Both the position numbers and the translations under genes were made by a program. Positions 42,570 through 56,297 of a stretch of 64,000 bases of DNA are shown here, in pieces. Below the pieces are notes generated by a model. It saw nothing but the letters and a program-made list of their open reading frames with translations, was not told the DNA's origin and did not search any database. Origin of the DNA: Denticeps clupeoides. Its lineage: Eukaryota > Chordata > Actinopteri > Clupeiformes > Denticipitidae. The first letter of the stretch is position 1, and every line of letters starts with the position of its first letter. The DNA is taken from positions 1 to 64,000 of the forward strand of contig NW_021629779.1 of assembly GCF_900700375.1 (NCBI RefSeq), written 5' to 3'.

Positions 42570-45500
42570 GCCCACGTGGCAAAGCTGCTGTGCCAGGCTC
42601 TGCTGGCTGTGCCAGCTACTGTGCCGAGCTGTGCCAGCTGCTGTGGTGGGCTCTACTGTTCTGTGCCAGCTGCTGTGCCGGGCTCTGCTGGTCTGTGCCA
42701 GCTGCTGTTCCGGGTTCTGCTGATCTGTGCCAGCAGCTGTGGCGGGCTCTACTGTTCTGTGCCAGCTGCTGTGCCGGGCTCTGCTGGCTGTGTCAGCTGC
42801 TGTGCCGGGCTCTACTGGTCTGTGTCAGCTGCTGTGCCGGGCTGTGCCAGCAGCTGTGGCTGGCTCTACTGGGCTGTGCCAGCTACTGTGCCGGGCTGTG
42901 CCAGCAGCTGTGGCGGGCTCTACTGTTCTGTGCCAGCTGCTGTGCCGGGCTCTGCTGGCTGTGTCAGCTGCTGTGCCGGGCTGTGCCAGCAGCTGTGGCG
43001 GGCTCTACTGTTCTGTGCCAGCTGCTGTGGCGGGCTCTGCTGGCTGTGTCAGCTGCTGTGCCGGGCTCTACTGGTCTGTGCCAGCTGCTGTTCCGAGTTC
43101 TACTGGGCTGTGTCAGCTGCTGTGCCGGGCTCTGCTGGCTGTGTCAGCTGCTGTGCCGGGCTCTACCGTTCTGTTCCAGCTGCTGTGCCGGGCTCTACTG
43201 GGCTGTGTCAGCTGCTGTGGCGGGCTCTACTGGGCTGTGTCAGCTGCTGTGCCGGGCTCTACTGGGCTGTGCCAGCTGCTGTTCCGGGCTCTACTGGGCT
43301 GTGTCAGCTGCTGTGGCGGCTCTACTGGTCTGTGCCAGCTGCTGTGCCGGGCTCTACTGTTCTGTTCCAGCTGCTGTGCCGGGCTCTACTGGGCTGTGCC
43401 AGCTGCTGTGCCGGGCTCTACTGGGCTGTGTCAGCTGCTGTGGCGGCTCTACTGGTCTGTGCCAGCTGCTGTGCCGGGCTCTACTGGTCTGTTCCAGCTG
43501 CTGTTCCGGGCTCTACTGGGCTGTGTCAGCTGCTGTGGCGGGCTCTACTGGGCTGTGCCAGCTGCTGTGCCGGGCTCTACTGGGCTGTGCCAGCTGCTGT
43601 TCCGGGCTCTACTGGGCTGTGTCAGCTGCTGTGGCGGCTCTACTGGTCTGTGCCAGCTGCTGTGCCGGGCTCTACTGGGCTGTGTCAGCTGCTGTGGCGG
43701 CTCTACTGGTCTGTGCCAGCTGCTGTGCCGGGCTCTACTGTTCTGTTCCAGCTGCTGTGCCGGGCTCTACTGGGCTGTGCCAGCTGCTGTGCCGGGCTCT
43801 ACTGGGCTGTGTCAGCTGCTGTGGCGGCTCTACTGGTCTGTGCCAGCTGCTGTGCCGGGCTCTACTGTTCTGTTCCAGCTGCTGTTCCGGGCTCTACTGG
43901 GCTGTGTCAGCTGCTGTGGCGGGCTCTACTGGGCTGTGTCAGCTGCTGTGCCGGGCTCTACTGGGCTGTGCCAGCTGCTGTTCCGGGCTCTACTGGGCTG
44001 TGTCAGCTGCTGTGGCGGCTCTACTGGTCTGTGCCAGCTGCTGTGCCGGGCTCTACTGTTCTGTTCCAGCTGCTGTGCCGGGCTCTACTGGGCTGTGCCA
44101 GCTGCTGTGCCGGGCTCTACTGGGCTGTGTCAGCTGCTGTGCCGGGCTCTACTGGGCTGTGTCAGCTGCTGTGCCGGGCTCTACTGTTCTGTGCCAGCTG
44201 CTGTGCCGGGCTCTACTGTTCTGTGCCAGCTGCTGTTCCGGGCTCTACTGGGCTGTGCCAGCAGCTGTGGCGGGCTCTACTGTTCTGTTCCAGCTGCTGT
44301 GCCGGGCTCTACTGGGCTGTGCCAGCTGCTGTGCCGGGCTCTACTGGGCTGTGTCAGCTGCTGTGGCGGCTCTACTGGTCTGTGCCAGCTGCTGTGCCGG
44401 GCTCTACTGTTCTGTTCCAGCTGCTGTTCCGGGCTCTACTGGGCTGTGTCAGCTGCTGTGGCGGGCTCTACTGGGCTGTGTCAGCTGCTGTGCCGGGCTC
44501 TACTGGGCTGTGCCAGCTGCTGTGCCGGGCTCTGCTGGTCTGTGCCAGCTGCTGTTCCGGGTTCTGCTGATCTGTGCCAGCAGCTGTGGCGGGCTCTACT
44601 GTTCTGTGCCAGCTGCTGTGCCGGGCTCTGCTGGCTGTGTCAGCTGCTGTGCCGGGCTCTACTGGTCTGTGTCAGCTGCTGTGCCGGGCTGTGCCAGCAG
44701 CTGTGGCTGGCTCTACTGGGCTGTGCCAGCTACTGTGCCGGGCTGTGCCAGCAGCTGTGGCGGGCTCTACTGTTCTGTGCCAGCTGCTGTGCCGGGCTCT
44801 GCTGGCTGTGTCAGCTGCTGTGCCGGGCTGTGCCAGCAGCTGTTCCGAGTTCTACTGGGCTGTGTCAGCTGCTGTGCCGGGCTCTGCTGGCTGTGTCAGC
44901 TGCTGTGCCGGGCTCTACCGTTCTGTTCCAGCTGCTGTGCCGGGCTCTACTGGGCTGTGTCAGCTGCTGTGGCGGGCTCTACTGGGCTGTGTCAGCTGCT
45001 GTGCCGGGCTCTACTGGGCTGTGCCAGCTGCTGTTCCGGGCTCTACTGGGCTGTGCCAGCTGCTGTGGCGGGCTCTACTGGTCTGTGCCAGCTGCTGTGC
45101 CGGGCTCTACTGTTCTGTTCCAGCTGCTGTGCCGGGCTCTACTGGGCTGTGCCAGCTGCTGTGCCGGGCTCTACTGGGCTGTGTCAGCTGCTGTGGCGGC
45201 TCTACTGGTCTGTGCCAGCTGCTGTGCCGGGCTCTACTGTTCTGTTCCAGCTGCTGTTCCGGGCTCTACTGGGCTGTGTCAGCTGCTGTGGCGGGCTCTA
45301 CTGGGCTGTGTCAGCTGCTGTGCCGGGCTCTACTGGGCTGTGCCAGCTGCTGTTCCGGGCTCTACTGGGCTGTGTCAGCTGCTGTGGCGGCTCTACTGGT
45401 CTGTGCCAGCTGCTGTGCCGGGCTCTACTGTTCTGTTCCAGCTGCTGTGCCGGGCTCTACTGGGCTGTGCCAGCTGCTGTGCCGGGCTCTACTGGGCTGT

Positions 45501-47850
45501 GTCAGCTGCTGTGCCGGGCTCTACTGTTCTGTGCCAGCTGCTGTGCCGGGCTCTACTGTTCTGTGCCAGCTGCTGTTCCGGGCTCTACTGGGCTGTGCCA
45601 GCAGCTGTGGCGGGCTCTACTGGGCTGTGTCAGCTGCTGTGGCGGGCTCTACTGGGCTGTGTCAGCTGCTGTGCCGGGCTCTACTGTTCTGTGCCAGCTG
45701 CTGTGCCGGGCTCTGCTGGCTGTGTCAGCTGCTGTGCCGGGCTGTGCCAGCAGCTGTGGCGGGCTCTACTGTTCTGTGCCAGCTGCTGTGGCGGGCTCTG
45801 CTGGCTGTGTCAGCTGCTGTGCCGGGCTCTACTGGTCTGTGCCAGCTGCTGTTCCGAGTTCTACTGGGCTGTGTCAGCTGCTGTGCCGGGCTCTACTGGG
45901 CTGTGTCAGCTGCTGTGCCGGGCTCTACTGGGCTGTGTCAGCTGCTGTGGCGGGCTCTGCTGGCTGTGTCAGCTGCTGTGCCGGGCTCTACTGGGCTGTG
46001 TCAGCTGCTGTGCCGGGCTCTACTGGGCTGTGTCAGCTGCTGTGGCGGCTCTGCTGGCTGTGTCAGCTGCTGTGCCGGGCTCTACTGTTCTGTGCCAGCT
46101 ACTGTGGCGGGCTCTGCTGGCTGTGTCAGCTGCTGTGCCGGGCTCTACTGGTCTGTGCCAGCTGCTGTTCCGAGTTCTACTGGGCTGTGTCAGCTGCTGT
46201 GCCGGGCTCTACTGGGCTGTGTCAGCTGCTGTGCCGGGCTCTACTGGGCTGTGTCAGCTGCTGTTCCGGGCTCTGCTGGCTGTGTCAGCTGCTGTGGTGG
46301 GCTCTACTGGGCTGTGTCAGCTGCTGTGCCGGGCTCTACTGGGCTGTGTCAGCTGCTGTGGCGGCTCTGCTGGCTGTGTCAGCTGCTGTGCCGGGCTCTA
46401 CCGTTCTGTTCCAGCTGCTGTGCCGGGCTCTACTGGGCTGTGTCAGCTGCTGTGGCGGGCTCTACTGGGCTGTGTCAGCTGCTGTGCCGGGCTCTACTGG
46501 GCTGTGCCAGCTGCTGTTCCGGGCTCTACTGGGCTGTGTCAGCTGCTGTGGCGGCTCTACTGGTCTGTGCCAGCTGCTGTGCCGGGCTCTACTGTTCTGT
46601 TCCAGCTGCTGTGCCGGGCTCTACTGGGCTGTGCCAGCTGCTGTGCCGGGCTCTACTGGGCTGTGTCAGCTGCTGTGGCGGCTCTACTGGTCTGTGCCAG
46701 CTGCTGTGCCGGGCTCTACTGGGCTGTGCCAGCTGCTGTGCCGGGCTCTACTGGGCTGTGTCAGCTGCTGTGCCGGGCTCTACTGGGCTGTGTCAGCTGC
46801 TGTGCCGGGCTCTACTGTTCTGTGCCAGCTGCTGTGCCGGGCTCTACTGTTCTGTGCCAGCTGCTGTTCCGGGCTCTACTGGGCTGTGCCAGCAGCTGTG
46901 GCGGGCTCTACTGTTCTGTTCCAGCTGCTGTGCCGGGCTCTACTGGGCTGTGCCAGCTGCTGTGCCGTGCTCTACTGGGCTGTGTCAGCTGCTGTGGCGG
47001 CTCTACTGGTCTGTGCCAGCTGCTGTGCCGGGCTCTACTGTTCTGTTCCAGCTGCTGTTCCGGGCTCTACTGGGCTGTGTCAGCTGCTGTGGCGGGCTCT
47101 ACTGGGCTGTGTCAGCTGCTGTGCCGGGCTCTACTGGGCTGTGCCAGCTGCTGTTCCGGGCTCTACTGGGCTGTGTCAGCTGCTGTGGCGGCTCTACTGG
47201 TCTGTGCCAGCTGCTGTGCCGGGCTCTACTGGGCTGTGCCAGCTGCTGTGCCGGGCTCTACTGGGCTGTGCCAGCTGCTGTGCCGGGCTCTACTGGGCTG
47301 TGTCAGCTGCTGTGCCGGGCTCTACTGTTCTGTGCCAGCTGCTGTTCCGGGCTCTACTGGGCTGTGTCAGCTGCTGTGCCGGGCTCTACTGTTCTGTTCC
47401 AGCTGCTGTGCCGGGCTCTACTGGGCTGTGTCAGCTGCTGTGGCGGGCTCTACTGGGCTGTGTCAGCTGCTGTGGTGGGCCCTACTGGTCTGTGCCAGCT
47501 GCTGTTCCGGGCTCTACTGGGCTGTGTCAGCTGCTGTGCCGGGCTCTACTGGGCTGTGTCAGCTGCTGTGCCGGACTCTACTGTTCTGTGCCAGCTGCTG
47601 TGCCGGGCTCTACTGTTCTGTTCCAGCTGCTGTGCCGGGCTCTACTGGGCTGTGTCAGCTGCTGTGGCGGGCTCTACTGGGCTGTGTCAGCTGCTGTGGT
47701 GGGCCCTACTGGTCTGTGCCAGCTGCTGTTCCGAGCTCTACTGGGCTGTGTCAGCTGCTGTGCCGGGCTCTACTGTTCTGTGCCAGCTGCTGTGCCGGGC
47801 TCTACTGTTCTGTGCCAGCTGCTGTGCCGGACTGTGCCAGCAGCTGACAC
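42570..47850. repeat. 32-bp minisatellite, about 165 copies, with higher-order structure
   Basis: The unit is GGCTCTACTGGGCTGTGTCA followed by GCTGCTGTGCCG, 32 bp, with a few 31-bp units and recurring variants (TTCCGG, GTGGCGG, TGCTGG, CCAGCAG). Long variant strings recur: the stretch near 42680-42880 reappears near 44540-44740, implying higher-order units of about 1.86 kb. There are no stop codons on the plus strand in any frame, so frames of over 1000 codons are open simultaneously. It is not a gene. Confidence 0.95.
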
Positions 47851-47854
47851 AGCC

Positions 47855-50644
47855 CAGCCTCGTGTGTTGCGCTCTGGTACACGATGGTGGAAAGTGTGAA
47901 AGTGTGGCCTGAAGAATAGCAGGACAAATAATTAAAACCAGCCACACTGTCCACAGGTTCTACTCAAACCTACAAGTTGTCAGTAATAAATGTTGTATTT
48001 CGAAAATTCGACACGATTGAAATAAAAGATAAAATAAAGAATCTGTCAATCTGGTGAAGAACGCGTTTCCACCGCGGGGTGGAGCCTGTGTGCGTGTGTG
48101 TGTGTGTGCGTGTGTGTGTGTGTGTGCGCGCGCGCCCGCGAGCTCAGTCTTCGTCTCTCCAGCGCGCGGAGCAGCTGCTTCATTTCGCGCCTCTTCTTCT
48201 TCATCACAGAAGCGACAGACACGTGAGTTTTTACCGCGACTTTTACTCTCTCCTCTACCTCCGTCCTATGAAGTATGTTGGTGTAAACTGGATTCGCGTA
48301 CACACACACACACACACACACAAAACCTGGAGTAAAGTTGTGGCGACGCCTCCTCAGGATCCGAACTTATTTAAAGCCCCCTGTCTGCTGACCAGACGGT
48401 GAAGACCTGTGAACATCTCATGATGTCTGCAGGTCCACTGAAGGCCTGTAACCAGGTTCCTGTCAGCAGCAGGTTCTGCAGGTGTTACCTTCTCCCCAAA
48501 ACTCCAGCCGTGCCACATTCCACACGTGTGATGAGCTCAGGGCCTGAAGGTGTTCTGCTGTGGCCTGGCGTGACCTTCGACCCCTATCAGATCACTGGCC
48601 ATGCTGTGATTCTGATCCGAGCTGAGACCCAGGAATACAGATATAGAGATGTGGAGATGTTCAGAGGACAGACGGGACGGGACGGGGTCTGGTCTCGTTC
48701 CCTGGTCATTGTTCAGACCTGCCAGTGTCTAGTGGAGAGAGCGAGGTGGTGACGTGTTGTGATGACAGACAGGGGATGCCTCTCACAGATGCATGCTGGG
48801 TATTTTGTCCTAATGTCATGGGGGGACACAGAGACCCGTATTTCAGAATTTCTGAACCTTAAACATTCCTAAAATACACACGGACTATATTTCAGACAGA
48901 TATATTTCTAGTCCATACTGTTGTTCTGTATCTCTACACATTTCTGTATTTCTAGAGTTCTTATTTCTGTAGCTTTCAGACTGTTCTTTATCTCTTTACT
49001 CCATGTTTCTGTATTTCTAGAGTTCATATTTCTGTAGTTTTAGTGTATTTCTAGAGTTCATATTTCTGTAGTTTTCAGACTGTTCTGTATCTCTATACTC
49101 CACGTTTCTGTATTTCTAGAGTTCTTATTTCTGTAGCTTTCAGACTGTTCTTTATCTCTTTACTCCATGTTTCTGTATTTCTAGAGCTCATATTTCTATA
49201 GTTTTACAGACTGTTCTGTATCTCTATACTTCATGTTTCTATATTTCTAGAGTTCATGTTTCTGTAGTTTTAGTGTATTTCTAGAGTTCATATTTCTGTA
49301 GTTTTTAGACTGTTCTGTATCTCTACTCCACGTTTCTGTATTTCTAGAGCTCATATTTCTATAGTTTTACAGACTGTTCTGTATCTCTACTCCACGTTTC
49401 TGTATTTCTAGAGTTCATATTTCTGTAGTTTTACAGACTGTTCTGTATCTCTATACTTCATATTTCTGTATTTCTAAGACTGTGTCTTCAACTCTATAAT
49501 CGCTATTTCTGTAGTTTTATATACCAGTAGTTAGTCTGAAGTCCTGATTAGATGGTTAGATGGTTCTCATCTTCAACACCTGCTGTCCTGGGGAAGCATC
49601 AGCTGTTAGGTTGAAGTGTCTCTACCGGGCTGAGCTGGGATGTGGCTGGGATGAGTAAGAGAGGAGAAGCTGAGCTGGTGATGAAGAGAGCATGAAGATC
49701 TGTGATGAAGGGCTCAGAATGAGACACGCTGCTGCAAAAAGAAGTTCTTTCACCTTTCATCTTCTGACTGAGACCATAACATCTGTAGAGCTAGAGCTGG
49801 AGGTCACTGGAGGCGTCTGGTGGAACACAGAGGGGTTCTCTAAGATGAGGGTCACGTCACCTCATGATGCAATGGTCAACATCCCAGTGACCGCTGGCCA
49901 TTGTATAACACACACTCACACTGAGCTCCATTACAGTTGCTGTCACTGTTGAAGTGTAGAATAGAGCAGCAGAACAACAGATCAGTTCAGACGTTCAGGC
50001 CGTGAGAGGAACCCGCTGGAACCTGCTGGAACCGGGACTCCAGAGGTTCTCTTCTTTTAATGCTCTGTTCCTCCCCTGCATTCCCTTTTAATCCTCTCTT
50101 GTCCCTCGTATCTGAAATACTGAAATCCTTCATGTCCCCCACTCTCGTCCCTCATGTCTGTCTCTCCTTCACGTCCCGCTCTCTCGTCCCTCATTTCTGT
50201 CTCTCTTTCATGTCCCTCTCCTTCTGTTTAAATAGCGAAGTTCTTTGCTCCAGTTGCTCTTTTCTGAGGGTGTGAAGTCAGGGCCTGTATGTGCGTGTGT
50301 GTGTATGTGTGTAAGTGTGTGGTGTGTGTATGTGAGTGTGTGGTGTGTGTAGGAGTGTAGTGTGTGTGTATATGTGGGTCAGGCAGGACCGATACTGATC
50401 TGTGCCGCCGGGTCTCCACTCTGCTCCACTTCACTCTGGATTTATTGGGCCGAGCATGATGGTTGCCATGGTGAATTTATTACTTCTGTGAAGCTCCTGT
50501 TGCCTCTCTGTCGATCATGAGCTTCACCTCCAGACCTCACCAGGGTCCCAGATGTCCAGAAACTGTGTTTGGTTTTGAAGTTGAAGTAGACTGCTGGTTT
50601 GTTCATGATGTGACCTTCACTGTTGGTCTCCTTCACCTCCACAG
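47855..50644 (+). other. 5' region of cd82, with irregular ~72-bp repeats
   Basis: A CpG-rich stretch with a donor (GACAGACAC|GTGAGT, end about 48222) may be the non-coding first exon of cd82. From about 48880 to 49490 a TTTCTGTATTTCTAGAGTTC-type unit recurs irregularly about eight times. I find no coding exon before 50655. Confidence 0.45.
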
Positions 50645-50654
50645 ATATAGAACG

Positions 50655-51418
50655 ATGGGCAAAGGCTGCATCACCGCCTCCAAGTACTTCCTGTTCCTCT
50701 TCAACCTCCTCTTCTTCGTAAGTTTCACCGCAGACCTCTGATGAGAAACCTGGCAGAGGTGCTGCAGTATCCAACATCTCTGCACATCACACACGTGTCC
50801 ACCATGTCCACCTGTTGAAGTTTGCAGAACGTCTCACTCTCTCTTGATGTCCAGTAGCAGGACTTGCTGCCATGGTAACGTACACTGATGTTGGAGCCGG
50901 TCCCACCTTTTGACAGCTGTTTGTGCAGCATGTGTGCGATAATGGGTGTGGCATCAAATGACCTTTAACCTCGGGCTCCTCCTCCTTCACCTAGTTCTTA
51001 CTGGAACCCTCCATTTTTTATCTCCAGCCTATTAAACATATAAAACGTTGTGTATTGGAAGGTGAAGGACCAGAACTGGGACGTAGCTGCTGCTCGTCTG
51101 TCTTTGTTCATTTCTGAGTAAATACAGGGTCTGTGTGAACGGTTTGGGGTTCAGCAGACTGAGTTTAATTGGGACGAGGGACACCGGGGTTCTGGGCTGG
51201 AAGTGGATTAGGACCCGGGTGGCCTGCGCTGGTGCTGCAGACAGGCATGTGTGTGTGTGTGTGTGTGTGTGTTTGAACACGGGCCACATCCGCTCACAAC
51301 CCCTCCTCTTACTGCCACGCAGAGACTACACAATCAATCCCAGATGTTACGGTTCTGTGTGTGTGAGCGAGGGAGAGAGCGAGCAGATACCCCTGCAGGG
51401 CTGGATTAGTATCATTGT

Positions 51419-51461
<43 letters not shown>

Positions 51462-51842
51462 AGTGTTGAAAGTGAACTGATGGTCATTGTGAATCACAGC
51501 ATCACACGTGTCCTCTGTATTTAACCGTAACCCTTGGTGACAGTGGGAACCATGACAGGGACCTTCATCAAGGGGACCTCAGTGGCACCTTAGTGGCTCG
51601 GGACTCGAACCCGATCTGACTACCGGGTTCTGATCGAACGTACGGGGCCGCTAGGCCACCACTGGCCCCACATTCACACACTCACACGTTCTCACACACA
51701 CTTTACTGGTTAGAACACCATCATGTTCTCTCTCGGTTCTCTCTGCAGATTTTCGGAGCGTTGTTTATGGGATTTGGTCTTTGGGTTCTGCTGGACAACC
51801 AGAGCTTCATAGTTGTCCTGCGTAAGTATCTCTTTAAAAGTC

Positions 51843-51888
<46 letters not shown>

Positions 51889-52033
51889 CCCTTTTGACCC
51901 ATTGGCCTGACTCTGTAAAGCACCATTTCACGGTTCGATCACCCCGTTGTTGGCGGGTGCCATGTCTGAACCTGTCACATTTGTGTTCATTTACCACTAG
52001 AAGAATGCAGCTCACACAACAGAGCACAGCATT

Positions 52034-52065
<32 letters not shown>

Positions 52066-55000
52066 TACAGAGAAGGAAAGCAGGCAGCAGTATTTCTCTA
52101 GGAAGACCTCTGTGTTTCTCATCACACAAACACACACGCACAAATGTCTTCTCCAGTCATAGGGTAACTACAGACACACACACACACAAACTCACAGACT
52201 TGTTCAAACTCAATCTGTCTTACCTCACTGTGCCTCGAAGTGTAGTAACTGTTGTGCAGTATTATACCTCGATATTATTTGCTTGATTGTCATCTTACCT
52301 GCACTTTAACTCACTGTTTACTTAGAATTGTTAATAGTCTCGACATTTATATTTTATTTATCTTTGTCAGCGTAGTTTAAATGTACATCTGCTGCTTTTT
52401 ATTCAAACGCTATCTCGCTTGTGTAGTCACAATAAAGGCATCTAATCTAATCTAGGTGAGGGGCGCTGTGTCGAGGGCCGCTGTGTCGAGGGCCGCTGTG
52501 TCGAGGGCCGCTGTGTCGAGGGCCGCTGTGTCGAGGGCCGCTGTGTCGAGGGCCGCTGTGTCGAGGGGCCGCTGTGTCGAGGCGAGGGGCGCTGTGTCGA
52601 GGGCCGCTGTGTCGAGGCGAGGGCCGCTGTGTCGAGGGCCGCTGTGTCGAGGGCCGCTGTGTCGAGTGGCCGCTGTGTCGAGGGCCGCTGTGTCGAGTGG
52701 CCGCTGTGTCCGAGGGCCGCTGTGGTCGAGGGCCGCTGTGTCGTGTCGAGGGCCCCCGCGTCGTGTCCGAGGGCCCCCGCGTCGTGTCGAGGGGCCCCCG
52801 CGTCGTGTCCGAGGGCCCCCGCGTCGTGTCGAGGGGCCCCCGCGTCGTGTCGAGGGCCGCCTCGTCGTGTCGAGGGCCGCCGCGTCGTGTCGAGGGCCCC
52901 TGGGTCGTGTCGAGGGCCGCCGCGTCGTGTCGAGGGCCGCCGCGTCGTGTCGAGGGCCCCTGCGTCGTGTCGAGGGCCCCTGCGTCGTGTCGAGGGCCCT
53001 GCGTCGTGTCGAGGGCCGCCGCGTCGTGTCGAGGGCCCTCGCGTCGTGTCGAGGGCCGCCGCGTCGTGTCGAGGGCCGCCGCGTCGTGTCGAAGGGCCCT
53101 GCGTCGTGTCGAGGGCCCCTGCGTCGTGTCGAGGGCCCCTGCGTCGTGTCGAGGGCCCCCGCGTCGTGTCGAGGGCCCGCCGTGTCGTGGTCGAGGGACG
53201 CCGTGTCGTGTCGAGGGCCCCTGGCGTCGTGTCGAGGACGCCGTGTCGTGTCCGAGGGCCCCTGCGTCGTGTCGAGGGCCGCCCGCGTCGTGTCGAGGGC
53301 CCCCGCTCGTGTCGAGGGGGCCCCCGCGTCGTGTCGAGGGCCCCGCGTCGTGTCGAGGGCCCCGCGTCCGTGTCGAGGGCCCCCGCGTCGTGTCGAGGGC
53401 CGCCGCCTCGTGTCGAGGGCCCGCCGCGTCGTGTCGAGGGCCGCTGTGTCGAGGGCCGCTGTGTCGAGGGCCGCTGTGTCGAGGCGAGGGGCGCTGTGTC
53501 GAGGGCCGCTGTGTCGAGGGCCGCTGTGGTCGAGGGCCGCTGTGTCGAGGGCCGCTGTGTCCGAGGGGCGCTGTGTCGAGGGCCGCTGTGTCGAGGGCCG
53601 CTGTGTCGAGGGCCCCCGCGTCGTGTCGAGGGCCCCCGCGTCGTGTCGAGGGCCCCCGCGTCGTGTCGAGGGCCGCCGTGTCGTGTCGAGGGACGCCGTG
53701 TCGTGTCGAGGGCCCCTGCGTCGTGTCGAGGGACGCCGTGTCGTGTCGAGGGCCCCTGCGTCGTGTCGAGGGCCGCCGCGTCGTGTCGAGGGCCCCCGCG
53801 TCGTGTCGAGGGGCCCCCGCGTCGTGTCGAGGGCCCCCGCGTCGTGTCGAGGGCCCCCGCGTCGTGTCGAGGGCCGCCGCGTCGTGTCGAGGGCCCCCGC
53901 GTCGTGTCGAGGGCCGCCGCCTCGTGTCGAGGGCCGCCGCGTCGTGTCGAGGGCCGCTGTGTCGAGGGCCGCTGTGTCGAGGGCCGCTGTGTCGAGGCGA
54001 GGGGCGCTGTGTCGAGGGCCGCTGTGTCGAGGGCCGCTGTGTCGAGGGCCGCTGTGTCGAGGGCCGCTGTGTCGAGGGGCGCTGTGTCGAGGGCCGCTGT
54101 GTCGAGGGCCGCTGTGTCGAGGGCCCCCGCGTCGTGTCGAGGGCCCCCGCGTCGTGTCGAGGGCCCCCGCGTCGTGTCGAGGGCCGCCGCGTCGTGTCGA
54201 GGGCCCCCGCGTCGTGTCGAGGGCCCCCGCGTCGTGTCGAGGGCCCCCGCGTCGTGTCGAGGGCCCCCGCGTCGTGTCGAGGGCCCCCGCGTCTGTTCGA
54301 GGGCCGCCGCGTCGTGTCGAGGGCCCCCGCGTCGTGTAGAGGGCCCCCGCGTCGTGTCGAGGGCCCCCGCGTCGTGTCGAGGGCCCCCGCGTCGTGTCGA
54401 GGGCCCCCGCGTCGTGTCGAGGGCCCCCGCGTCGTGTCGAGGGCCCCCGCGTCGTGTCGAGGGCCGCCGCCTCGTGTCGAGGGCCGCCGCGTCGTGTCGA
54501 GGGCCGCTGTGTCGAGGGCCGCTGTGTCGAGGGCCGCTGTGTCGAGGCGAGGGGGGCGCTGTGTCCGAGGGCCGCTGTGTCGAGGGCAGCTGTGTCGAGG
54601 GCCGCTGTGTCGAGGGCCGCTGTGTCGAGGGGCGCTGTGTCGAGGGCCGCTGTGTCGAGGGCCGCTGTGTCGAGGGCCCCCGCGTCGTGTCGAGGGCCCC
54701 CGCGTCGTGTCGAGGGCCCCCGCGTCGTGTCGAGGGCCCCCGCGTCGTGTCGAGGGCCCCCGCGTCGTGTCGAGGGCCGCCGCGTCGTGTCGAGGGCCCC
54801 CGCGTCGTGTCGAGGGCCCCCGCGTCGTGTTCGAGGGCCCCCCGCGTCGTGTCGAGGGCCCCCCGCGTCGTGTCGAGGGCCCCCGCGTCGTGTCGAGGGC
54901 CGCCGCGTCGTGTCGAGGGCCCCCGCGTCGTGTCGAGGGCCCCCGCGTCGTGTCGAGGGCCCCCCGCGTCGTGTCGAGGGCCCCCGCGTCGTGTCGAGGG

Positions 55001-56260
55001 CCCCCGCGTCGTGTCGAGGGCCCCCGCGTCGTGTCGAGGGCCCCCGCGTCGTGTCGAGGGCCCCCGCGTCGTGTCGAGGGCCGCTGAGGGGAGTGTTGTT
55101 AAAGGCTGGACTGTAGAGTAGGTTTGTAACCGGGTTACTGGTACTGTGTCTGAATCCCCCACATTCCTCGGAATTTGGGGCTCTATAAGAAAATACTCTA
55201 TTTCCAGCTGTGGCTGCCTGACCTGAGTTCCTCTCTCATCTTCGGGTTTTCAGGAGATCTAGCTGGATCCTGTTTTTTCTGGAGCATCATTTAGCACAAA
55301 AACAACAGATTTCTTCTAAAATCCAGATCATGAAATGGGACATTTTTTACTCAAATACTGATCTAGAGAACATCCACAGTTTAAACCAAGAAAAAAAGAA
55401 GCTCCAAAACCGCGTCCAGGCTCTGTGCTGCTGCTGTATTTGTGGTCAGATTCTGATCTGGGGCCAGAGTTACTGAAACCCAAGGACCTCAGCAGATTAT
55501 GCAACAGACTTTACACCGAGACTCCACGTCAAGATTTTAAAAAGAAGAAAGTGAAGTGATTGTCACATGTGATACACAGCAGCACAGCACACGGTGCACA
55601 CAGTGAAATGTGTCCTCTGCATTTATCCCATCACCCTGAGTGAGCAGTGGGCACCATGACAGGCGCCCGGGGAGCAGTGTGTGGGGACGGTGCTTTGCTC
55701 AGTGGCACCTTGACAGATCGGGATTCGAACCGGCGACCTTCTGATTACGGGGCCGCCTCCTTAACCGCTGTCCACCACTGCCCCAGTAAAATTACACCGA
55801 GACACCACGTCGCATCATACATACAACATGTAACATGTTCAGAACCTCAGGATGTTACTACAAGAATTCCTCTCTAATCTGGACGCAGGTTTTTTAGAAA
55901 AATGAAAATCTGTTTTAGAGGAATTTGTTTTCCACGGCGTGAATCCATACTGGGACTCCACCGTGACGCTCCATCCTTCGTCAGAACCATGACAGTTGTG
56001 TGTCTGCGTGTGTTGTTCACACTGAGCTCTTTGTGACTGACTCTCTCAGCAGTGCTGCATCTGAGCTGCCTTTTGTTCAGATGGAGTGTGTGTGTGTGTG
56101 TGTATGTGTGTGTGTATGTGTGTGTGTTCTGGATGGATCTCTGACTTGGCATTTGCTCTGTTAAGGTTATGCTGAGTTTTGTTTATTTTAAAATGAAAAA
56201 TTTGAACTCAGCAGCATTGCGTTCCAGTCTGAGTGTGGAGGGATGTACAACTGCAGCTGA

Positions 56261-56297
<37 letters not shown>

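Noticed and set aside
42425-47899. Three overlapping forward frames of about 1100-1800 codons, cysteine- and leucine-rich
   Set aside because: These are products of the 32-bp minisatellite, readable in all three frames. There is no consistent start, codon bias or domain.
49692-49952. 86-codon frame upstream of cd82
   Set aside because: No recognisable domain, no splice logic toward cd82, and it is embedded in repeat-rich sequence.
52442-55162. Arg/Pro/Gly-rich frames of over 800 codons
   Set aside because: They arise from the 15/20-bp GC-rich array within a cd82 intron.
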